Shown here one piece after another: positions 13,301-22,225 of a stretch of 64,000 bases of DNA. The position numbers and the translations under genes are program-made. A model generated the notes under the pieces. It worked only from the letters and a program-made list of their open reading frames with translations. It was not told the origin of the DNA and made no database searches. Position 1 is the stretch's first letter. The number at the start of each line of letters is the position of its first letter. The stretch lies in assembly GCF_022581195.2 (NCBI RefSeq), contig NC_061474.1:558001-622000 (forward strand). The letters are read 5' to 3'. Origin of the DNA: Helicoverpa zea. Lineage: Eukaryota > Arthropoda > Insecta > Lepidoptera > Noctuidae.

Positions 13301-16300
13301 TAATATTTTTTGCGTCAAAACTAGTTAGGGACGTTAGGGAGACGCGGTACAATACGCGTGACGACATGCAGTTATTTCGAACAAAAAGCATAGTGTATAG
13401 TTATCGGCACGAATCTTGAGCTCTGACCTACATCTGCGCAGAAGTGATTTATTAGCAAAGAACCAATCCCGAGTGACGGCTATGACGCGATGCACTGCGG
13501 GCCAATCACCGCTTTAACCCGCCCCCGCGCCTCACTTCATACCACAAAAGGGACCCAATAAATTACTTCTTCACAGGCGAAGGTCAGAGCTCAAGATTCG
13601 TGCCGATAACTATAAGAACAGTCAATTTTTGCTTGCCACAAATTGTAATCCAAGCGTAGTAGAAACAAAGGCTAGTGCTAGAGTTACTTGTACCCAAAGC
13701 ATTAGATCTTAATCGAATGGCGGAAGCCTACAGCGGCCAATATATACCTAAAAAAACACTCGTAGAAAGTGCATACTTATAGAAAACAGGGGATTTAACC
13801 ATTAAGAAACATATGAATTGAATTGAATAACATGACTGTGTACGTGTATCTAGAACCAGCAGAGTAAAATTTACCCCTAAGAAAAAGCTTAAAAGAAACT
13901 CAGTTTTATGAAAAAATTTAGTCGAAATCTTAAATATGTTTGTTCTAGACAGTTAACAATTTTGTAAAAGTCCCGATATTCGCTGTTTATTTGCATTTCG
14001 TACTGTAAAACACAAAATATCCTCATTATGACGAGTTTAGGTGCAACTTTTGAGCATGTCCCAGTAGTCGTCATAATAATTGTAAAATTGACGGGTTTTG
14101 GGTCAAATCGGAGTTTTAAAGTACCAATAGATGTCACATTAAAAAAATATATCTTCTATGTTAAAAGTATTCCAAATTGCATATTACATCGTTAGCAAAT
14201 AAACGTAACTATCTAATTAAACAAAGAAACATACCACAGAACCCACTGGATTTATGTAAATCAAAGCACAAAACCACGTGCTGAGTTTCACTTTTGACAG
14301 CTGAACTTCACGAAAAAACGATTTTGTTAGGGCACACACGTTTAAAATAACATATCTTAGAAGCCGTGACTGTTAAAACCCCGTATTGTTATTTCAATTG
14401 TGCAATATAATATCAACAATATGTTTACATATAAACCGGCCCATTTTAAGTTCAGTAGAAAAAAATAATAAATGTTTTTAGATTAATTGACGACTATTGG
14501 GGCATGACGACTTCACCCGCGTTTACCTTACGTTGTTTATCGCAGGGACCGATCAAGCAGTAGTAATCCTAAAAAGGACGGCGGAGGGGTGCTTTTGGCC
14601 ATTTCTAGGGACATACCGTCTGCTCGTGTCAAAGGTTGGGAAACAAATCTGGAGGACTTGTGGGTCACTCTGCAGATTAACATTGGCTCGAGTACACCAG
14701 TTGCAAAGTGACCTAGATGCGATCCTAGAATGGTGTCGCTGTAACAGTATGATACTTAACGCAAGTAAATGCTTCCACATTAAATTTACTAGAAAAAGAA
14801 AGCAATTTGCTACGGAATATAAGCTTGATGGTACAGCACTGGCAGAGGTCAACGAAATCCGAGATCTTGGCGTGATAGTTGACAGTCAACTTAAATTCAC
14901 CTCGCACATTAACAAGTCCGTCACAAAAGCAGCTCAGATGCTCGGATTTTTAAAACGTAACTCGGGCGGATTTAAACATCAACGCACCAAAATCTTGCTT
15001 TACCAAACCTTGGTGCCGTAAAACGTGGAATCCGTATTATGCGGTGCATTCGCAGCGCGTTGAGAGCATTCAAAGAGCGTTCACTAGGTACCTAGCTTAT
15101 AATTCTAGAGGTTTTTCCCACAGAAATCCCTACAAAGAGCGCCTAATCAGGTTCGGAATGCGTTCTCTTCGTGAACGGAGACTTTTATTAGACATGTCCT
15201 TTTTTCACAAAATCGTAAGCGGTCAATATCAGTGTAGCTACTTTCTGGAGAACATGCCTTTAAAGGTTCCCCGAACCTATCCTCGCGGGAAAATCAAATA
15301 TATTTTCTGCACCCCCACTGTAAAGTCTAATCTGGGACGGCAAGCACCTCTCCGTAGAATAATTGATGAGTATCATTCCCTTATCACAGTAATACCCGAT
15401 CTTGATGTGTTCCACGATAAGTTGCGTATATTCAAAAACAAAATTAAAAACGCACCCTAATTCTAATAGTTATTCATTTGTTGTTTTATTCTAACTTGAT
15501 TTTACTTGTATTTCTTTATTTTTTCTCTGATGCGACTTGACATTTATTAAACATGTATGTTAATATTTAAACAATTATACTGTATTCTTTGTTAAATTTG
15601 AATTCCAAATTATGTATTCATTAGATATTCTCCATTTTATTTTTAAAATTTATTATTGTATTACATCTTCGAGCCGATGAATTGCGAATGTTATGTACGC
15701 CATTATTGTCACATGCATAAGGCCATAAACTAAAATAGTAGTTTAAGTTATCGAATGTTACATGTTTGTGATGTGGCAGTACTTTTTTAAATAAATAAAT
15801 AAATAAATAAATCCTTAATACGAATTTCGTTTTCACCAAAGTTTAAGTGTCCCTTATAACCTTTATTATTGGGGGGCTCTTATTCTAAGTGACACTTAAA
15901 CGTTAAGAGATTGTTGGTGAAAACGGGCATGAGTCCCCCAAGAAGTTCTTTCATAGTGCCTTTTTGTAGCACCAGTGATTTTCATCACGACAGCAAAACC
16001 TTCATCACTTTTGCTCAGTCCCACTATTCAGAAGTCCAGCAGAACTCTTTTTTGGAGAACTAGTTGGATTTGTAAAATGCGTAGTATTGTTCCACCTTAA
16101 CTGTTCAACCAATCCCAACTCGTTCTTCATTCCTTGCAGCATCAGATGCAAGCAGCAATGAAGAGGTGGAATTCCTGAAGCAGACAGTATCGGAGCTGAG
16201 CCGTCAGGTGGCAGCACTGCAGACGGAACTGGCTGCCGCCAGGTTGCAGGAGTTCGAGGCGCAGGAGGCCAATGTGGCCACTGCACAGGTAACTGGGGTA

Positions 16301-19300
16301 TGGGAGATGGAACAGGATCCATACACTTTCTTTTGCAAGCGACGATGTTGGGACATTTGAGGTCAAACGCTAGTCTCTCGGCCTGGGAAGACACGTTGGA
16401 AACCGCAAATAACCCTTTATTTAGCTGGTTTTTCAACTCGTAATGCATTTATCAAAAAAGGCTGATAAATCAGCATTTTCAAACGTCATCAAAAGACAGC
16501 CAGCCACATCCATTATTTTTCACTGGGAAGAAGAAGTGGTGCATTAAACTCCCCAGCGACTATGTTGTCATTACAAGCCCCAGGGGAGGACAGTTCCTGC
16601 CTGCGCTCGTGAATTTATTCTCTGAGAACGTTACCCTTTCCCACAGCAGGAAAATGTATCATTATATTCTATTATATTTTAACTTCTTCATAAACTAATC
16701 ACTACCATAGCTATTCATGTTCCGTAAGCACCCATTAAAGGTGTTAAAATAAAAACATTTAACTTTGAAAATTCCAGGAGTTAGAAGCCGAAAAAGAGAA
16801 GTCTTTAGCTCAAGAGAAGGAGCTACAAGAACTCCGCACACAGCTGGAGAGACACAACCGCGTCTCCAAGCTGCTGATGGAGGAAGTCACCGGCTTGAAG
16901 AACAATGCTGACAAGGACCGGGAGATGGCTGAGACGTGAGTATTTGTTACTATTGTGGTAATCTATAGCTTTTAACTCCTTCCCGTGCCCGGATAAAGTA
17001 GTATATTTAGGGATAGCAAAGCTTTCTAACAGTGAAATAATTTTTAAATTGGTTCCGTAGTTTTTGAGTTTATTCATTACAAATATGAGGAGTTACTTAT
17101 TACATTACATTGTCTTTTAACTGTACGGTTGTTTTTAGTAACATTATCTCGTCTGCCTAAGGGTATTGGTTTGCCTAGGTAATTGAATTGAGAAGGACAG
17201 ATAGTTGCTCCTTTTAAAACACTGGTTCACAGCTACATTTAGTTAGACTGGAAGCCAATTCTATCAAAAAAGGCTACAGATGACGATAAAATCTTCGTCT
17301 ATTTTAAAGGCTAATTTTTCATCTTCAGTTACAAGACCGAAGCTCGTGCAGCCAAGAAGCGCGTGAAGCTGCTGACCCACCAGAGTGCCCTACTCCTGGG
17401 CGAGCTGGACCCCGACCAGCGCCTGCTGCGCCTCATGGACGAGCTGGACTGCCTCAAGGACGCCCTGGAGGACCAGGACAACAGGCATCGCGACCAGATA
17501 CAGGACCTGCAGGTATACTACGTCACTAAGTTCTTTTCACAGGATACAGGTCTTTTCTCACATAGAGGAGGAACCAGCGTTAATTTTCATGGCTGCTCAA
17601 GGCAGGTTAGAGATTTTAGGTTTAGAATCGAAGTCTAGGTTTCTCAAAGACCGCTCTTTTGGATGGTTTGTCCTCTAGGCTCAGTGGCGACTTGAGGAGT
17701 GCATACCTGTGCGGGTTCGGGCGGAGGGCCGCAGAGCTCGGAGCTCGAGGCTCGCACATGTTGCCTTTGTCTACTTTTTAATTCTCATTTAAAAAAAACG
17801 TAAAAAGTATTTAAACGCGTGCCACACTGCAAGCGTTTAAGGCAAAATGTTGCACTCTTCATCTCCCGAGCCCTTTTCCCAACTATGTTAGGGTCAGCTT
17901 CCAATCTAACCAAATGTGGCTCACTTACAAGGAACGACTGCCTATCTAACATATTTTTGTAATATATTTTTTGTATATCTTTTAGTTGGACAAAAAGCCA
18001 ATCTATATTAAGTAAACTATAAAAAAATAAAACTATGTATTAAAAAATCGCACCTTCTTTTTCATACAGTCACTTAAAACAACAAAACGTATCTCAACTA
18101 CATACTTTTCTATTGTGCTCATCAGTACTTTAACAAACTATGTGCTTAGCTGGGAAGAAGAGGCGCAACAAACTCCCCAGCAACACTGAGATGTAATTTT
18201 ACCAAAACGGTCCATACTTTTATTTATTATATTAATGGAAAAAAAACGAATGATCCCTTTTTTCAAAATTCCAGTTAAAACTAGCAGAAAAACACGAAGA
18301 CACGGACATCCTTCTGTGGGAAGAGAAGATAAAATTAGCAGAAGAAGATGCACAGAAGGCGATAGAACGAGCAGAGAAGGCCGAGAGGAGACTACAAGAC
18401 ATGGAGAGAAGAATGCAAGAGATGGAGAGAAGTCCTAAAGTACCCCCCAAGAGGTCTGCTCTTATGAATAGAATCAGTTTCTTTGAGGCAGGCGGTGAGA
18501 AGAAGGAAGTTAAAGAAGTTGTTGAGACTTCTGGTGAGTTTACTTTTGATAATTTATATTTACGTGTATTCTTGAAAATCACTTTTCTTTTCTTGCTTAA
18601 GTTGGTATGGTGTTAATGTAAAAGTGCCCATGGTCCTTTGGCTGTACAATTACCATCAAGTGTAAGGAATTGTGATTAGATATGCCAATAATCAGCATGT
18701 TTATTCTAAAGCAAATTATATTTTTAAATAAACCATTGTTTTAAGAAAATAGGACGTTTATGTGTGACTTGACTTGAATTTCAATACGATATTTAATACT
18801 ATGTCAAATAGTTTAGCCTATCTAATCATGTCAATGTTTTAGCAACATCCACCTAATCATAATTGTATCATTTCCAGCAACCACACCAGAAGACATACCA
18901 CCATCCGAACCTCAATCAGCCCCTTCTCCCGACCCCTGTCTTCCTCCGCCCCCAGCAGCACCAGCGCCCCCACCCCCCCCCCCAATGCCGACGTGCATAC
19001 TATCACCCCCACCCCCGCCCCCGCCGCCGCCGCCGCCCCCGCCGCAGAGCGTCGCGTTTCAAGGCAACGCGAATGATTTAGCTAACATGTTACACAGTAA
19101 AGTAGGCACGTTGAAGAAGAGTAAGCAGAATGGGGCTGAGTGTGGTGAGTTCAATATTATTATTAAAATTATTTCTCTGTGTAAAACTAGTCTAACCAAG
19201 GGGTATTGGGTTGCCTGGGTAATCCGTTAGATCCGTTTAGACTGGAAGCCGACACTAACATAGTCGGGAAAAAGGCTCGGAGGATGGATGGAACGGGATC

Positions 19301-19649
19301 AAGCATAGCCTGTGTTAGGGAAGAGTGTAGCTTCTTAATATTGCAAGAATTTTTCAAATTGGTTCAGTAGTTTTTTTGGTTAGCTGAAGCAAAACAAAAT
19401 GAGGAAACATTTTTATAGTCTTAGTACAGATAGATTTTGAACCTTTATATTATGTTTGCAGGCGGCGCAATAGACGCGATAGTAGACCAGATCAAAGGCG
19501 GCAAGTTCCAGTTAAAGTCTACCGAGCACAAGGTCTCGGAGAAGAAGGTCCAAGAGGAACAGCCCGAGGCCGTCAAGGAGATGCTCGCCATACTCGGCAC
19601 CCTGCGCAAGCGCAGGACTTCCACACGACCAGGGTTCAGTGACCTCTGA
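4119..19649 (+). CDS. SHTN1: Shootin-1 homologue (coiled-coil, polyproline cytoskeletal clutch protein), 9 coding exons
   Basis: Exons 4119-4386, 9245-9431, 10568-10692, 16140-16288, 16778-16935, 17329-17512, 18275-18533, 18878-19144 and 19462-19649 join with GT-AG borders and matching phases into 594 codons plus stop. Residues about 60-430 are heptad-rich coiled coil. In family order I see an LKRRSTALIQAL block near 165, HNRVSKLLMEEV near 265, a DPDQRLLRLMDEL block near 325, polyproline at about 464-500, a GGAIDAIVDQIKGG block near 533 and the terminal AVKEMLAILGTLRK. This is the layout of vertebrate shootin-1, which couples F-actin flow to L1-type adhesion molecules in growth cones. The length is close to the vertebrate 631-residue form. 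The start at 4119 follows an in-frame stop and has an AAAATG context; Met46 (4254) is an alternative. The function in insects is inferred from homology. Confidence 0.88.
5645..5830 (-). repeat. Helitron-like non-autonomous repeat, degenerate
   Basis: Read on the - strand, this carries the body common to many lepidopteran non-autonomous Helitron-like elements: a TACTAATATAATAA-like start, TTGAAAAATC, a block after TTACTCGGGAATAGT, and GGTTTCACC near the end. Related remnants lie at 16963-17090, 19280-19430, 30955-31090, 36343-36512 and 55155-55330. Class is inferred from the CTAGT-ending relatives in this window. Confidence 0.45.
5917..7381. mobile_element. 1.46-kb DNA transposon with GTTATGGACC termini
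   Basis: Terminal inverted repeats start GTTATGGACCA at 5917 and, reversed, end at 7381. They are flanked by AGATAT at 5911-5916 and 7382-7387 (6-bp target duplication). Both subterminal regions are packed with a palindromic GGGCATTAT/ATAATGCCC motif (5938-6070 and 7250-7345). The middle carries a GC-rich segment unlike the rest. No transposase is recognisable. It lies in shootin intron 1. Confidence 0.65.
6322..6640 (+). other. GC-rich ORF-like insert inside the 1.46-kb transposon
   Basis: A strongly GC-rich block sits in an AT-rich element. On the + strand a frame open after a TAG at about 6302 reads NLIWIQNIVLKSELSDENES, continues QNRLHVVLSALPL, and stops near 6461. The first half has heptad spacing like a coiled coil. 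Longer frames on the - strand are Arg/Ala-rich, as expected of GC-rich antisense DNA. I do not recognise the product. It may be an exon fragment carried by the element or a nested repeat. Confidence 0.35.
7388..9244. other. Shootin intron 1, distal part
   Basis: AT-rich intron without recognisable element except weak Helitron-like similarity near 9085-9215. The acceptor TATCTAAATTCCAG ends at 9244. Confidence 0.4.
9432..10287. repeat. Shootin intron 2 with short GGGAAGAAGAAGTGGCG repeat
   Basis: A block at about 9588-9650 beginning GGGAAGAAGAAGTGGCG with AACAAACTCC downstream recurs at 16523 and 18150 in other introns of the same gene. It is a short dispersed repeat of unknown class. The rest of the stretch shows nothing recognisable. 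Confidence 0.4.
10288..10478 (+). mobile_element. Helitron-like non-autonomous element
   Basis: Starts TTACTAATATTATAAAGCTG, has the internal block around GGTCCGATTTGAAAA and ends GGCAGAAGCTAGT. The CTAGT end and the lack of inverted repeats or target duplication fit Helitron-type termini. A close relative is at 44634-44833 and a second subfamily at 62573-62759. Confidence 0.6.
10479..10530 (-). mobile_element. 52-bp 5'-truncated SINE with target duplication
   Basis: Only the 3' end of SINE family A remains (CCGAGCCTTTTTCCCAACTA when read on +). It is flanked by the perfect 12-bp duplication GCAGAAGCTAGT at 10467-10478 and 10531-10542, which is the Helitron's 3' end duplicated. Confidence 0.65.
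10921..11123 (+). pseudogene. CR1-like endonuclease N-terminal fragment
   Basis: The open frame contains the NVQGLRTK motif and the FTETWLN motif that carries the catalytic Glu of APE-type LINE endonucleases. It ends where the TA-target transposon enters the codon after DDR. Confidence 0.65.
11962..13046 (-). mobile_element. (TTA)n-tailed retroposon, interrupted by SINE
   Basis: Reverse complement of the copy at 42304-43015: the (TAA)-type tail is at 11962-11976 and the body runs to 13046, where the first about 70 bp of the family are missing. SINE family A splits it at 12446-12820. No protein is encoded that I can recognise. Confidence 0.65.
12446..12820 (-). mobile_element. tRNA-derived SINE, family A
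   Basis: On the - strand the head reads GTGGTGGCCTGGTGGG (A box) with a B box GGTTCGATTCCAGG about 30 bp on, then a body of about 280 bp ending ...GGCTCGAAGGATGATGG. The head is tRNA-like and the tail is an (ATG)-type microsatellite. Confidence 0.75.
13398..13612. mobile_element. 215-bp MITE with 32-bp inverted repeats
   Basis: Perfect inverted arms begin TAGTTATCGGCACGAATCTT at 13398 and end at 13612. TA lies on each side (13396-13397, 13613-13614). This is a mariner-type MITE nested in the 3.4-kb transposon. Confidence 0.75.
14529..15460 (+). pseudogene. CR1-like ORF2 remnant (endonuclease middle joined to post-RT region)
   Basis: After a short endonuclease stretch, a frame from about 14690 reads LDAILEWCRCNSMILNASKC, a DLGVIVDSQLKF block and LGFLKRNS: the thumb/connector part after the YADD region of CR1-type LINEs. 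A stop (TAA at 15019) and a frameshift follow. A second frame at 15041-15460 carries the typical ESIQRAFTRYLAY segment and ends KNAP-stop. Confidence 0.7.
16523..16640. repeat. Dispersed GGGAAGAAGAAGTGG repeat
   Basis: Second copy of the short block found at 9588 and 18150, in intron 4 of the shootin homologue. Confidence 0.35.
17157..17280 (+). repeat. Old SINE family A remnant
   Basis: Keeps the 3' body: AAGGGTATTGG-TTTGCC, GACTGGAAGCC and the AAAAAAGGCT end, with many substitutions. Similar remnants are at 17860-17960 (-), 19189-19290 (+), 51434-51533 (-), 54400-54640 (+), 56565-56655 (-), 56952-57125 (-) and 59819-59932 (+). Confidence 0.5.
18878..19144 (+). CDS. SHTN1: Shootin homologue exon 8, polyproline
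   Basis: Encodes residues 444-532. A Pro-rich stretch includes one run of six and one run of thirteen prolines written mostly as CCC/CCG. In shootin-1 this region is the site for actin regulators and SH3 or profilin-type partners. The GC-rich run is prone to slippage, so length variation between alleles is likely. The donor is TGTG|GTGAGT. Confidence 0.8.
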
Positions 19650-19663
19650 TGACTCTACATAGA

Positions 19664-20027
19664 TAAAACTACTTTTACGGATTTTATCGCGGTTATATTA
19701 ATTTGTATGTCTCTACCAGACCACGGGACTACAGAGTCCCGGATATTTGGGAGGTGAACGTCAACGCACTGAAGCACTTTTGAGACAACTTTAATGAAAT
19801 GGTGCCACAAAACCGACGATTATCCCTGTATACACTATAGAAATGTACCCAAGGACAATCACCGGTTCTGTGCTAAAATATTGCTAACTGTGGAGGATAA
19901 CTACTTGGGCTATTGTTTAAAATTATTTAGTCTGTCCGTGACCATGGATGCTGTAAACGATCCGAAACGTCAGGATTATGTAACTAATATTAATATAACC
20001 GCGATAAAATCCGTAAAAGTAGTTTTA
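19664..20027. mobile_element. Element with perfect 39-bp inverted repeats in the 3' UTR
   Basis: Arms 19664-19702 and 19989-20027 are perfect reverse complements (start TAAAACTACTTTTACGGATT). They enclose a partial copy of the (TTA)n retroposon family (from 19714) and a further about 80 bp. It begins only 15 bases after the stop codon. If transcribed it would form a long stem. Confidence 0.7.
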
Positions 20028-20126
20028 CTCAAATGTCTAATATTCGCGTAAGTGTCAGAAATCTTTATGAAACCTAGGTTGGCTACTGGTTGATTTATTT
20101 GTGGTTGGAAAGATTCTTGACATATC

Positions 20127-20517
20127 TCATCATCCTCATCATCCTCCGAGCCTTTTTCCCAATCATGTTGGGGTCGGCTTCCAGTCTAACCGGATTCAGC
20201 TGAGTACCAGTGCTTTACAAGAAGCGACTGCCTATCTGACCTCCTCAACCCAGTTACCCGGGCAACCCGATACCCCTTGGTTAGACTGGTGTCAGACTTA
20301 CTGGCTTCTGACTACCCGTAACGACTGCCAAGGATGTTCAATGACAGCCGGGACCTACAGTTTAACGTGCCATCCGAAACACAGTCCATGGTGTCTAAGA
20401 TATACTTAGAAAGTACATACAAACTTAGAAAAGTTGCATTGGTACTTGCCTGACCTGGGATCGAACCCGCGCCCTCATACTTGAGAGGTTGGTCCTTTAC
20501 CCACTAGGCCACCACGA
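20127..20517 (-). mobile_element. tRNA-derived SINE, family A, full length
   Basis: On the - strand it starts with a tRNA-like head (GTGGTGGCCTAGTGGGTAAA, then B box GGTTCGATCCC). It continues with the conserved body and ends in GGAGGATGATGAGGATGATG. It is antisense to the shootin transcript and lies in its 3' UTR. Confidence 0.8.
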
Positions 20518-21818
20518 CTTTTCTATATGAAGATATTATTATTTTAATTGATTAGGCCCATTTTTTACTGACAACATAAACGTTTCGTAAGGCTGTCAGA
20601 ATTTTTGAAGGACAGATAATATGGGACCGTCTTTAGAACTATCTGACTAGGATTTTCTGATCGACTTTTAGTAGGATGTGACCATTGCACTATTAAAAAG
20701 GGATAAAAGATGTTGTCAGTGAACTTAAGCCTTAGAGTGATTTCAGTAAATAGCATTAAGTAGATAGCTATCAAATGTATTATTATTACCTTTTATATTA
20801 TGTTTCTATTATTACTAAATAGTAAGAAAAATGTTATACGAAGCTAGTTAAAATATTGCAATGTAGAAATTAATACATATCTTTAGAAATGAGTATCAAT
20901 ATGACAAAAGATTATTTACTTTTAGATAATATTAAGGAAAAAAGAAAGATTTTGCAAAAGAAATCCAAAGTACATGAAAAGTGCCTTATAAATGTGTAGT
21001 AGTGCCAATTGTATTTGTATTTTCCGCCATTTTTTGTCAGTGTTGCCATTAGAAGTAAATTTGTACTAAAATGTTGACTACTTAAATTGATGTTTTAATT
21101 TTACAATTGAATAGGTTGTGTATTTATAAAAATATTATGAAAAAAATAATGTGTAAAAAGTTATGAAAATTTTCAAAATATGTGATTTCAGCATTTATTT
21201 GTTCAAATGCAGCTTTATTTGCATTTTATGACATTTCCATTTTAACTGATCTCTTCGAAGTATTTTAGGAGCGACTGCTTTTTAACTAATATTTCTTGAT
21301 TGGATAATAAATTGCTTACCAATACTTTTATTCAAAATAGATGGACAAAATGACAATATATATTAAGTTTCTATTATTATAATAGTTTTGTGACTTATTA
21401 GTTTAAGTTAATAACGTCATGATCTGAATACTCTAATGTTACGTTAGATGTTATTGTATAGTTTATATTTGTGTATAGTAATGTTACTTACTGTAATCTG
21501 CTTCCTAAGTCTTGTTCACGTTTTAAACAATATATTACTTGCTCGTTGAATTACTATCGAAATTAAATTATATGACATAGATATTTGTGTAGAGATAATT
21601 TCTTGATATTCTTGTCATAAAAAATTTGTGAAATTGCTTGAAAATTAACTTTTGTCGTTTGTGAAATGTTGATGATTTTTTCATTATATTCAAACGTGTA
21701 CAAGTATTTATAATTGATGTATACTAAAGTTACCCGCGGTGCCATTGCGCAGTTGTCGAAATTGAAGCATTTTGTAAAGTATTATTATTTACTGTAGGCT
21801 AAGTATACACTGAAGTTT

Positions 21819-21824
21819 TTTATT
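21819..21824 (-). terminator. Candidate APN poly(A) signal
   Basis: AATAAA on the - strand, about 295 bp after the APN stop. No AATAAA or ATTAAA is closer. It lies about 60 bp inside the distal end of the shootin 3' UTR. Confidence 0.45.
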
Positions 21825-21881
21825 ATACAATATAGATATATCAAATATTGTCGTGGTTTTAGTTTTGAACTCTTCTAACTC

Positions 21882-21887
21882 AATAAA
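21882..21887 (+). terminator. SHTN1: Candidate distal shootin poly(A) signal
   Basis: AATAAA in the context CTCAATAAAATAATTC, the last such signal before the convergent APN stop. Confidence 0.45.
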
Positions 21888-21910
21888 ATAATTCACACAC
21901 TTCTCTATCA

Positions 21911-22027
21911 GTACATAGAGTGTACATATGGGAGTTCATAAAGTGTACATAAGGAAATACTTACTTTGTATTTCCTTAAGCACACTATGTACTCCCCTAA
22001 GTATATCCTCATGAACACTCTATGTAC
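21911..22027. repeat. Intergenic hairpin between the convergent genes
   Basis: Outer arms GTACATAGAGTGT (21911-21923) and its reverse complement (22015-22027). Inner arms AAGGAAATAC (21951-21960) and GTATTTCCTT (21968-21977). Repeated GTACAT/AGTGT units fill the loop. Confidence 0.6.
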
Positions 22028-22116
22028 TACCAGAGAACTACCAGCATAATTTTCAGGGATAACCAAGCCAAGGCTCGGCAATGAAACACATAGTCAGGAT
22101 ATAAACAGATATGTTC

Positions 22117-22225
22117 TCATACAATATACAAGTACAGCGCGGCGCCGGCCGCCAGCGCCACGTGCGCGGCCGCGGCGGTCGCGGCGCCCTGCGTCAGCCG
22201 CAGCGCCCGGTCCTTCTCGTCTTGT
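22117..22225 (-). CDS. APN: APN last exon, GPI-attachment signal
   Basis: Encodes residues about 932-967: a charged DEKDRALR segment, then an Ala/Leu-rich hydrophobic stretch ending LYLYIV-stop. This fits a GPI-anchor signal. The Thr-rich stalk seen before the anchor in many lepidopteran APNs is absent. The exon is CpG-rich and lies about 2.8 kb from the previous one. The acceptor is CATTTTCAG. Confidence 0.85.

Larger units (their letters stand above)
11124..14528. mobile_element. 3.4-kb TA-target DNA transposon with repeated CCARTASTCGTC motif
   Basis: Terminal inverted repeat AGGTAAACG at 11124 and its reverse ending at 14528, flanked by TA (11122-11123, 14529-14530). Removing it plus one TA restores the endonuclease frame of the host LINE, which proves the borders. 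Copies of a 12-bp motif (CCAATACTCGTC and variants) sit at 11135, 11327, 11348, 11368 and 14061, and inverted at 14489-14500. No transposase is recognised. Roughly 2.1 kb is its own DNA; the rest is nested insertions. Confidence 0.75.
10817..15812 (+). mobile_element. CR1-like LINE, internally deleted and interrupted
   Basis: The 5' part (about 10817-11123) encodes the beginning of an AP-type endonuclease, with a DIYYQNVQGLRTKTNEVS block and then TETWLN. It is interrupted by a DNA transposon and resumes at 14529. Across the junction the frame reads FDDRY, then VVYRRDR and DGGGVLLAISRD. At about 14690 it jumps from endonuclease to the region after the polymerase core, so the catalytic RT is deleted. 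The 3' end is a (AAAT)n tail at 15788-15812. CR1/Jockey-type by architecture. Confidence 0.7.
10755..15929. mobile_element. Outer MITE (GCCCATTTTCACCAACAA termini), split by a LINE
   Basis: The left half is 10755-10816 and the right half 15813-15929. Together they equal about 179 bp and match, reversed, the intact 185-bp MITE at 27306-27490. The whole is flanked by TGA at 10752-10754 and 15930-15932, a 3-bp duplication as in PIF/Harbinger elements. This shows the CR1-like element between them entered after the MITE. Confidence 0.75.
19650..21890 (+). other. SHTN1: Shootin homologue 3' UTR
   Basis: After the stop at 19647-19649 no further coding potential is seen. Candidate poly(A) signals are AATAAA at 21306-21311 and AATAAA at 21882-21887. 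The UTR holds a palindromic element (19664-20027) and an antisense SINE (20127-20517). The distal part is AT-rich and unremarkable. Confidence 0.5.

Noticed and set aside
21911..22027. CRISPR-like or tandem repeat array between the two genes
   Set aside because: The repeats are short, inverted and irregular with no spacer periodicity; a hairpin describes them better, and the genome is eukaryotic.
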